From: Streptomycetales bacterium | GTDB lineage: Bacteria; Actinomycetota; Actinomycetes; Prado026 | Reading direction: 5' to 3' | NCBI GenBank assembly: GCA_025361995.1 | Contig: JANYIP010000256.1 | Coordinates: 1-5,520 of the forward strand | Length of the DNA: 5,520 bases | In this document: positions 1 through 5,097 of the stretch, piece after piece | How positions within the stretch are numbered: position 1 is the stretch's first letter | Layout of the letters: each line of letters begins with the position of its first letter | Program-made: the position numbers and the translations under genes | Notes under the pieces: generated by a model | The model's input: the letters and a program-made list of their open reading frames with translations, nothing else | The model's database searches: none | What the model was told of the DNA's origin: nothing

Positions 1-2168
1 ACCTCGTGCAGCTCGAAGCCGGGGGTCTCCCAGGCCGTCGGCAGCAGGTAGTCCATGTAGTTGGCGCCGACGCAGTTGCCCTCGGCGTCGAAGGTGATGA
101 ACTGCATGCTGGCCATGGCGAAGGCCTCGGTCAGCCCACCCATGATCTGGCCCTCGACGATCATCGGGTTGATGCGTACGCCGCAGTCGTCGACGGCCAC
201 CACGCGAAGCACGTCCCAGACACCGGTCTGCGGGTCCACCTCGACCGTGGCGATGTAGAGGCCGAACGGCCAGGTGAGGTTGGGCGGGTCGTAGTAGGAG
301 ACGTTCTCCAACCCCGGCTCCATGCCGTCAGGCATGTTGCTGTACGCCGCCATCGCGCACTCCTGGATGGTGACGCCGCGGTCAGGGGCGCCGCGGACGT
401 AGAAGCGTCCCAGCTCCCACTCGACGTCCTCCTCGGAGACCTCTAGCAGGTGTGCGGCGAGCTTGCGGGCCTTGGCCCTGATCTTGCGCGACACCATCGC
501 GACGGCCGCGCCGGCGACCGGGGTGCTCCGCGAGGCGTACGTCCCCATCCCGAACGGGGCGGTGTCGGTGTCGCCCTCCTCCACCGTCACGTCCTCGGCG
601 GGCAGGCCCAGCTCGTGCGCGACGATCTGCGCCCAGGTCGTCTCGTGGCCCTGGCCCTGGGACTTCGCGCCGGTCCGCAGGATCGCCTTGCCGGTCATGT
701 GCACGCGGAGCTCGGCGGAGTCGAACATCTTGATCCCGAGGATGTCGTACTCGCGGCTGTTGCCCGCGCCGAGCGGCTCCGTCATCGACGAGATGCCGAT
801 GCCGAGCAGCCGCCCGCGCTTCTTGGCCTCCTCCTTCTCTTTGAGGAAGTCCTGGTAGCCGATCGCCGCGAGCCCCACGTCGAGGCACTTGCCGTACTGC
901 CCCGAGTCGGTGAGGAACCCGAAGGGCGTGCGGTGCGGGAAGTCGTCGTCACGCACGAAGTTGGCGCGGCGGAACTCGGCCTGGTCCATGCCCAGGTCGT
1001 TGGCCGCGGCGTGCACCATGCGTTCCTGGAAGAACATCGCCTCGGTCACCCGAAACGAGCACCGGTACGCGACCCCGCCGGGCGCCTTGTTGGTGTACAT
1101 CCCCCGCGCCGTGAGGTGCGCGGCCGGGATGTCGTAGCAGGCGAAGGTCGAGTGCATCAGGCCGATCTTGAACTTGCTCGGCTGGGCGTCGCTGAAGAAC
1201 GCGCCGTGGTCGGCGTCGGTGTGCATCCGGACGCCGAGGATCTTGCCGTCGCGGCGCAGCGCCATCTCGCCCTTGAGGTAGACGTCGCGGCCGAACCCGG
1301 TCGAGATCAGGTTGCCCGACTTGTCCTCGATCCACTTCACCGGACGCTCGAGCAGGATCGACGCGAGGATCGACATCACGTAGCCGGGGTAGACGGGCAC
1401 CTTGTTGCCGAAGCCCCCGCCGAGGTCCGGCGAGACGATCCGGATCATGTGCTCGGGGATCTCCGCGACCAGCGAGACGGCAGCCCGGATGATGTGCGGC
1501 GCCTGCGAGGTCATGTAGACGGTGAGCTTGGACGTCGCCCGGTTGTAGTCGGCGATCGACCCGCAGCACTCCAGCGGAGACGGGTGCGAGCGCGGGTAGT
1601 GCAGCTCGAGCTTGGACACGAGGTCCGCCTGCTCGAACGCGCGGTCGGTGCCGGCCCTGTCCCCCACCTCCCAGTCGTACACGACGTTGTCGTGCTGGTT
1701 CTCCTTGTCGTCGCGGATGATCGGCGCGCCCTCGGCCATCGCCTGGGTCGGGTTGACGATCACCGGCAGCGGCTCGTAGTCGACGACGATCGCCTCGCAG
1801 GCGTCCTTGGCGATGTACGGGTCGTCGGCGATGACGCAGGCGACCTCCTGGCCCTGGAAGCGCACCTTGTCCGTCGCAAGCACGGCTTGGGTGTCGTAGG
1901 AGAGCGTCGGCATCCAGGCCAGGTTGCGCGTCGCCATCATCTCGCCGGTCATCACCAGGCGTACGCCGGGGATCTCCCACGCCTTGCTCGCGTCGATGGA
2001 CCGGATCCGTGCGTGGGCCAGCGGGCTGCGCAGGATCTCCATGTGCAGCATCCCCGGCAGCACGATGTCGTCGACGTAGTTGCCCTTGCCGCGGATGAAC
2101 CGGTCGTCCTCGACCCGCTTGCGGCTCGCGCCCATCCCACCGATCTTGATCTCGTCCAGTGCAGTCAC
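1..2168 (-). CDS. coxL: Aerobic CO dehydrogenase (form I), large catalytic subunit CoxL, 3' end cut by window edge
   Basis: This is the catalytic subunit of Mo-Cu CO dehydrogenase, which oxidises CO with water to CO2, two protons and two electrons. The frame is open from a GTG at 2168 to the left edge: 722 full codons, with no stop reached. The form I signature AYRCSFR is at residues 367-373, and Cys370 corresponds to the Cu-binding Cys388 of Oligotropha carboxidovorans CoxL. Other landmarks are Gln222 in SQAPH (equivalent to Gln240), GGGFGNK (250-256) and the cofactor-binding stretch KSQGQGHETT (502-511). Family members have about 800 residues, so the last 65-80 are missing, including the GVGES region with the catalytic glutamate. 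The start is fixed by a strong ribosome site (AGAAGGAG, 8 bases before GTG). The gene follows coxS by 14 bases in one operon. Identity is very secure; the truncation is only the window edge. Confidence 0.97.
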   Translation of the reverse strand, partial: MTALDEIKIGGMGASRKRVEDDRFIRGKGNYVDDIVLPGMLHMEILRSPLAHARIRSIDASKAWEIPGVRLVMTGEMMATRNLAWMPTLSYDTQAVLATDKVRFQGQEVACVIADDPYIAKDACEAIVVDYEPLPVIVNPTQAMAEGAPIIRDDKENQHDNVVYDWEVGDRAGTDRAFEQADLVSKLELHYPRSHPSPLECCGSIADYNRATSKLTVYMTSQAPHIIRAAVSLVAEIPEHMIRIVSPDLGGGFGNKVPVYPGYVMSILASILLERPVKWIEDKSGNLISTGFGRDVYLKGEMALRRDGKILGVRMHTDADHGAFFSDAQPSKFKIGLMHSTFACYDIPAAHLTARGMYTNKAPGGVAYRCSFRVTEAMFFQERMVHAAANDLGMDQAEFRRANFVRDDDFPHRTPFGFLTDSGQYGKCLDVGLAAIGYQDFLKEKEEAKKRGRLLGIGISSMTEPLGAGNSREYDILGIKMFDSAELRVHMTGKAILRTGAKSQGQGHETTWAQIVAHELGLPAEDVTVEEGDTDTAPFGMGTYASRSTPVAGAAVAMVSRKIRAKARKLAAHLLEVSEEDVEWELGRFYVRGAPDRGVTIQECAMAAYSNMPDGMEPGLENVSYYDPPNLTWPFGLYIATVEVDPQTGVWDVLRVVAVDDCGVRINPMIVEGQIMGGLTEAFAMASMQFITFDAEGNCVGANYMDYLLPTAWETPGFELHE

Positions 2169-2176
2169 GTCGCTGG

Positions 2177-2184
2177 CTCCTTCT
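2177..2184 (-). promoter_or_regulatory. Ribosome binding site of coxL, overlapping the coxS stop
   Basis: AGAAGGAG is a near-perfect Shine-Dalgarno sequence, 8 bases before the GTG at 2168. It overlaps the TAG stop codon of coxS (2183-2185), so ribosomes finishing coxS end on the coxL loading site. This supports translational coupling and fixes the GTG as the coxL start. Confidence 0.8.
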
Positions 2185-2719
2185 ACTCTGCGCTGGCGGA
2201 CTGGGACTGGAGCTTCTTGGCGGCCCAGAGCACAGACTTGACGATGTTCTGGTAGCCGGTGCAGCGGCACAGGTTGCCGGACAGCGCCCAGCGCACCTCG
2301 TCCTCGGTGGGGTCGGGGTTCTCCCGCAGCAGCGCCGTCGCGGCGAGCATCATCCCCGGCGTGCAGAAACCGCACTGCAGGCCGTGCTCGTCCTTGAAGC
2401 CTTCCTGGACCGGGTGCAGCTCGCTCGCCGTGGCGAGCCCCTCGACCGTGGTCACCTCGTGACCGTCGGCCTGCACCGCGAGCATGGTGCAGCTCTTGAT
2501 CGCCTTGCCGTCGAACAGCACCGTGCAGGCCCCGCAGTTCGAGGTGTCGCAGCCAGTGTGCGTGCCGGTCAGCCGGAACCCCTGCCGGATCAGGTGGGCG
2601 AGCAGCAGCCGTGGCTCGACCTCGGCCACCCGCTTCTCACCGTTCAGGGTGATCGTCACCCGTCGTACAGGTACGTCCGACGCCGGTTCGGGTCTGATCT
2701 CCTCGTACAGGCTGCTCAC
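2183..2719 (-). CDS. coxS: Aerobic CO dehydrogenase small subunit CoxS, 2x[2Fe-2S] iron-sulfur protein
   Basis: This is the electron-transfer subunit, which carries electrons from the Mo-Cu centre in CoxL to FAD in CoxM. The protein has 178 residues. The N-terminal plant-type ferredoxin domain has Cys57, Cys62 and Cys65 in GCDTSNCGAC plus Cys77. The C-terminal four-helix domain has Cys116 and Cys119 in QCGFCTPG, and Cys151 and Cys153 in CRCTGY. All eight cluster ligands are present, so the subunit should be functional. It is slightly longer than the roughly 165-residue family norm because of about 15 extra N-terminal residues (MSSLYEEIRPEP...). The start is GTG at 2719, one base after the coxM TGA stop, with AGAAGG about 9 bases upstream inside coxM. 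The gene is the middle cistron of M-S-L. The motif set is shared with xanthine dehydrogenase-family small subunits; the CO assignment rests on the neighbouring CoxL. Confidence 0.96.
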   Translation of the reverse strand: MSSLYEEIRPEPASDVPVRRVTITLNGEKRVAEVEPRLLLAHLIRQGFRLTGTHTGCDTSNCGACTVLFDGKAIKSCTMLAVQADGHEVTTVEGLATASELHPVQEGFKDEHGLQCGFCTPGMMLAATALLRENPDPTEDEVRWALSGNLCRCTGYQNIVKSVLWAAKKLQSQSASAE

Positions 2720-2720
2720 G

Positions 2721-3596
2721 TCAGGCCGCCTTCTGGGTCGCGTCGGTGATGCGGGTCAGGATGCGTACGACGAACGTGTGCACGACATGACGCTTGTAGT
2801 CGGCGCTGCCGCGGTGGTCGGTCCGTGGCCGGGCGGCCTGCGCTGCCAGCTCGGCAGCGGACTCGATGGTGTCCCTGGTCAGCGCCTTGCCGACGAGGGT
2901 GCGGCCGGCCTCAGCGGCATCGATCGTCGATCCACCGACCCCGGTCAGCGCGATCCCCGCTCGAGTCACCAGCTCGCCGGAGGTCTCGATCGCGACGGCC
3001 ACCCCGACCGTCGCGAAGTCGCCGACCCGGCGTTCGAGCTTGAGGTAGCCGCCGGCAGCGGTCCCCTTCGCCGCCGGGATCACAGTCTCGACCGCGATCT
3101 CGTCGTACGCCAGGACGTTCTGGAACGGGCCGCTGACGAAGTCCGCGACGGCGATCGACCGACGCCCGTTCGGGCCCTGCGCGACGACCCGGCCGCCGAG
3201 CGCGGTCACCACGGACGCCCAGTCGCCCTGCGGGTCGGCGTGGCAGAGGGAGCCCACCAGGGTGCCGCGGTTGCGGACGATGGGGTCGGCGATGAGCGGG
3301 GCGGCCGCAGCCATCGTCGGCTGGTGGGCCACCAGGATCGAGGATCGCTCGAGCTCGGCGTGCCGGCACAGCGCGCCGATGTGGAGCGAACCGTCCGGGT
3401 CCTCCCGCAGGTATCGCAGGCTGGCGATGTTGTTGATGTCGACCAGCATCTCGGGCGCGGCGAAGCGCAGCTTGAGGAGCGGGACCAGGCTCTGGCCACC
3501 GGCAAGGACCTTCGCCTCGCCCCCTCCCGCGTGCAGCAGGTCGATCGCTTCGTCGAGCGAGCTCGGGGCCTCGTAGCTGAACCGCGAGGGGTACAT
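2721..3596 (-). CDS. coxM: Aerobic CO dehydrogenase medium subunit CoxM, FAD-binding
   Basis: This 291-residue flavoprotein subunit receives electrons from the CoxS clusters and passes them to the respiratory quinone pool. It starts MYPSRFSYEAP, typical of the family. The N-terminal FAD domain (about 1-175) contains the first FAD motif AGGQS at residues 32-36, the same position as AGGHS in the O. carboxidovorans protein. The second motif region is RGTLVGSLCHADP (110-122), where the classical form is TIGG, so this site deviates. Residues from about 180 to 285 form the CO-dehydrogenase flavoprotein C-terminal domain (KLERRVGDFATVGVAV, then YKRHVV near the end). The ATG at 3596 is preceded by AGGAGG with a 4-base spacer. 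The gene lies 31 bases after the small upstream gene and one base before coxS. Length and order fit form I cox operons. Confidence 0.95.
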   Translation of the reverse strand: MYPSRFSYEAPSSLDEAIDLLHAGGGEAKVLAGGQSLVPLLKLRFAAPEMLVDINNIASLRYLREDPDGSLHIGALCRHAELERSSILVAHQPTMAAAAPLIADPIVRNRGTLVGSLCHADPQGDWASVVTALGGRVVAQGPNGRRSIAVADFVSGPFQNVLAYDEIAVETVIPAAKGTAAGGYLKLERRVGDFATVGVAVAIETSGELVTRAGIALTGVGGSTIDAAEAGRTLVGKALTRDTIESAAELAAQAARPRTDHRGSADYKRHVVHTFVVRILTRITDATQKAA

Positions 3597-3600
3597 CCGG

Positions 3601-3606
3601 CCTCCT
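3601..3606 (-). promoter_or_regulatory. Ribosome binding site of coxM
   Basis: A perfect AGGAGG lies 4 bases upstream of the coxM ATG at 3596, in the 31-base gap after the small upstream gene. The spacing is slightly short but the match is full. No promoter-like element is visible in this gap, which supports co-transcription with the upstream gene. Confidence 0.7.
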
Positions 3607-3627
3607 GGGGACGCTGGTGCTGCCGGG

Positions 3628-3912
3628 TCAGGGCTGGCTGGCGGACGGGGGGTCGGTGCTGGGGCGCAGGGGTGCTGCTGGTGCGGAGAGCGGATCCCGT
3701 ACGGCGACGGGGAGGCTGTCCTCTTCAGGATCCGGCCGAGGCTCCTGGTGCGGGGGCCAAGGCCCTTGCACCGGCTGGCCGGCGATCTTGAGCCAGTCGA
3801 TCAGCGCAGGCCACGCCCAGACAGTCGGGCTCTTGCCGGTCTTCGGCGCGTTCTCGACCAGCTCGTACAGCCGCGGGTTGCCCTGACTGTGACCGCTCGA
3901 CTCAACCGCCAT
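3628..3912 (-). CDS. Small proline-rich protein of unknown function, first gene of the cox operon
   Basis: I do not recognise this 94-residue protein. Its N-terminal half (about 1-54) looks like a folded segment rich in aromatic residues: RLYELVENAP, then VWAWPALIDWLKIAG, a probable amphipathic helix with three tryptophans, ending in a PWPP stretch. The C-terminal 40 residues are rich in Pro, Ala, Ser and acidic residues and are probably disordered. No signal peptide, clear membrane segment or cysteine is visible. The start at 3912 is chosen because GGGAGG sits exactly 6 bases upstream; an in-frame ATG at 3978 has only an abutting G run. The gene is on the same strand as coxM and 31 bases ahead of it, so it is very probably co-transcribed. 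An accessory or assembly role in CO oxidation is inferred from position only. It could also be an unrelated small gene; opposing frames here are shadows of high G+C. Confidence 0.7.
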   Translation of the reverse strand: MAVESSGHSQGNPRLYELVENAPKTGKSPTVWAWPALIDWLKIAGQPVQGPWPPHQEPRPDPEEDSLPVAVRDPLSAPAAPLRPSTDPPSASQP

Positions 3913-4029
3913 GACCCGCCTCCCTGAACGGAGCCCCTGGTGGGGTCTGGCACCGTCGTTGGTGGCGTCATCGTGCATCCCCTGCCGCGGGACCGCAATA
4001 GCCCGATAAGCGAATGCTTAGGGAGGCTC
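3913..4029 (-). promoter_or_regulatory. Leader and probable promoter region of the cox operon
   Basis: These 117 bases separate the LysR gene stop from the first cox-operon gene. They hold the ribosome site GGGAGG (3919-3924), 6 bases before the ATG at 3912. About 100 bases upstream of that ATG is an AT-rich patch (about 3996-4020) that stands out in this GC-rich DNA and includes an inverted repeat. I found no strict TANNNT -10 box on the minus strand, so the exact promoter is not called. No T-tract follows any hairpin, so I see no intrinsic terminator after lysR; read-through from lysR into cox is possible. Confidence 0.5.
4007..4020. repeat. Inverted repeat TAAGC-N4-GCTTA, candidate regulator operator
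   Basis: TAAGCGAATGCTTA is a perfect 5-base inverted repeat around a 4-base centre. It lies between the LysR gene stop and the first cox-operon gene, about 95 bases upstream of that gene's ATG. LysR-type regulators bind short interrupted dyads that begin with T and end with A, usually T-N11-A; this one is T-N12-A. The AT content is unusual for the window. It could be the binding site through which the adjacent LysR protein controls the cox operon, but a 5-base dyad can occur by chance. Confidence 0.4.
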
Positions 4030-4986
4030 CTAGCTCCAGAGCGTCACGTGGATGAACGGCTTGAACCGGCCGGGCAGCACCCCAGTGCCACGCAGCATCG
4101 CGTGGATGGCGTCGGGGCGGGTGACGAACCGGGCCAGCTCGGCGGCGACCGGCGACGTGGTCGGCTCGGCGAGGGTGAGGATGCTCCAACCGCCCTGCGC
4201 CTGCAGGGTGGGGCCGGTGATGCGTCGCAGGTGACCGTTCGCCAGGTCGGCGGAGACCGCGAACGACAGAGCGAGCGCCACCCCGGCTCCCCGCTTGGCC
4301 TGGTCGAGGGCCGCGGCGTGGCTCTGGAAGATCTGCATGCGGTCCTCGGGGACGTTGAGCCGCCGCAGGAGACCGGGAATGACACCCGTGGCCGTGGCCG
4401 CTGACGGCCCGAGCAGCCAGGTGTGCTCGCGCAGCTCCCTGGGGCTGGGCTGGATCGTCGCCAGCCGATGCGTCGGGCTCGTGACGGCGACGACCTGGTA
4501 GTTCAGGAAGTGGGTGCTCGCGATCGACGGGTCGAGGCCAGGCGGGTGCGGGCCGATGGCGACGTCGACAGTCCGCGAGAGCAGCATCGACGCGAAGTCG
4601 CTGGGGGCGTGGTCGCTGAGCTCGACATCCAGGTCCTTGGCGCGCTGCGAGAACAGCTCGAGCAGCCCAGGAGCGGCGTGCTCCGCAAACATCGTCGAGG
4701 CGGCGATGCGGAGCAGCCGGTGACCGCTGCCAGCTTGGCTGACCTCACGGATGGTCTGATCCTGCAGCCCGAGGATCTCCGACGCCCGGCTCGCCAGCCG
4801 AAGACCTCCTGGAGTGAACGACAGACCGGCGGAGGTGGGGATGAACAGCTTGTCCCCGAGCTCCTTGCGCAGCTGCGCGATGTGCAGCGAGACCGCAGGC
4901 TGCGAGACCTCGAGCTCCGCCGCGGCCCGCTTGACCGAGCCGAGACGCACCACGGCTGCGAAGGCACGCAGCTGGGTCGGCGTCAC
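4030..4986 (-). CDS. LysR-family transcriptional regulator, probable regulator of the cox operon (CutR-like)
   Basis: This is a 318-residue protein with LysR architecture and typical family length. Residues 1-60 form the winged helix-turn-helix (TPTQLRAFAAVVRLGSVKRA, then AAELEVSQPAVSLHIAQLRK and ELGDKLF). A linker helix follows (about 62-88), then a periplasmic-binding-protein-like effector domain (about 90-305). The ligand is unknown. The start is set at GTG 4986: GAAGGG lies 6 bases upstream of it, but directly abuts the ATG at 4992 that would give a 320-residue form. The gene is on the same strand as the cox operon and 117 bases upstream of it. A LysR-type activator, CutR, is known for CO dehydrogenase genes in Mycobacterium, so control of cox is likely here, though not shown. 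The divergent transporter is a possible second target. Confidence 0.93.
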   Translation of the reverse strand: MTPTQLRAFAAVVRLGSVKRAAAELEVSQPAVSLHIAQLRKELGDKLFIPTSAGLSFTPGGLRLASRASEILGLQDQTIREVSQAGSGHRLLRIAASTMFAEHAAPGLLELFSQRAKDLDVELSDHAPSDFASMLLSRTVDVAIGPHPPGLDPSIASTHFLNYQVVAVTSPTHRLATIQPSPRELREHTWLLGPSAATATGVIPGLLRRLNVPEDRMQIFQSHAAALDQAKRGAGVALALSFAVSADLANGHLRRITGPTLQAQGGWSILTLAEPTTSPVAAELARFVTRPDAIHAMLRGTGVLPGRFKPFIHVTLWS

Positions 4987-4992
4987 GCCCAT

Positions 4993-5000
4993 CCCTTCTC
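4993..5000 (-). promoter_or_regulatory. Ribosome binding site that decides the LysR start
   Basis: GAGAAGGG on the minus strand lies 6 bases before GTG at 4986, an ideal spacing. It directly abuts the ATG at 4992, which would leave no spacer. This favours the GTG, giving a protein that begins MTPTQLRAF. Confidence 0.6.
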
Positions 5001-5024
5001 GGCGTCAGGCTCGCCATCCCTGGT

Positions 5025-5051
5025 CAGGGCCCTCATCCTAGGCGGGCCCTG
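5025..5051. repeat. 8-base inverted repeat bracketing the candidate lysR -10 box
   Basis: CAGGGCCC (5025-5032) and GGGCCCTG (5044-5051) are perfect inverted copies separated by 11 bases. Each arm also contains the palindrome GGGCCC. The spacer contains TAGGAT on the minus strand, the best -10 candidate for the regulator gene, so a protein binding the arms would sit on that promoter. No T-tract follows on either strand, so it does not look like a terminator. Chance occurrence is possible because the arms are pure GC-rich sequence. Confidence 0.45.
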
Positions 5052-5061
5052 CTTGCCTTCC

Positions 5062-5083
5062 CGGCCGCTGAAGACAGCGGCCG
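5062..5083. repeat. Perfect 9-base inverted repeat (hairpin or operator) upstream of the MFS gene
   Basis: CGGCCGCTG (5062-5070) and CAGCGGCCG (5075-5083) are perfect inverted copies around the 4-base centre AAGA. The repeat ends one base before the candidate transporter -10 box and covers the place where its -35 would lie. It is also directly upstream of the lysR -10 candidate on the other strand. With no T-tract, and lying between divergent gene starts, it fits an operator better than a terminator. Confidence 0.55.
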
Positions 5084-5084
5084 A

Positions 5085-5090
5085 TACCCT
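5085..5090 (+). promoter_or_regulatory. Candidate -10 box of the MFS transporter gene
   Basis: TACCCT matches the TANNNT pattern of actinobacterial -10 boxes. Its last base is 7 bases before the GTG at 5098, so transcription would start at or within a base or two of the start codon, giving a leaderless message. No recognisable -35 is seen; that position is occupied by the 9-base inverted repeat. Confidence 0.4.
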
Positions 5091-5097
5091 CGACCGG

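Larger units (their letters stand above)
4987..5097. promoter_or_regulatory. Divergent promoter region between lysR-type gene and MFS transporter gene
   Basis: This 111-base intergenic stretch must hold promoters for both flanking genes. On the minus strand TAGGAT (5035-5040) fits an actinobacterial -10 box for the regulator and would place transcription start near 5028, with no good -35. On the plus strand TACCCT (5085-5090) fits a -10 box for the transporter, about 7 bases before its GTG. Two perfect inverted repeats, listed separately, lie over these elements. Promoters are inferred from pattern only. Confidence 0.45.

Noticed and set aside
949..1980. A 343-codon minus-strand frame inside coxL in another register
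   Set aside because: It is rich in Arg, Gly, Pro and Ala and low-complexity, overlapping the true coxL frame, which runs unbroken with conserved motifs.
450..2255. A 601-codon open frame on the plus strand opposite coxL
   Set aside because: It lies antisense to coxL, whose every motif is conserved. Its product is rich in Arg, His, Val, Gly and Asp with no recognisable domain, as expected for a frame shadow in high-G+C DNA.
2484..3791. A 435-codon plus-strand open frame opposite coxS, coxM and the small gene
   Set aside because: It crosses several real minus-strand genes and has low-complexity Arg, Gly, Val and Asp composition and no motif; it is a shadow of the opposing codon bias.
3913..3978. 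Upstream extension of the small cox-operon protein to the ATG at 3978
   Set aside because: The ATG has only a G run directly against it, whereas the ATG at 3912 has a proper GGGAGG 6 bases upstream; the extra 22 residues look like leader sequence.
5062..5083. The 9-base hairpin as an intrinsic terminator
   Set aside because: It lies between two divergent gene starts and no T-tract follows on either strand.
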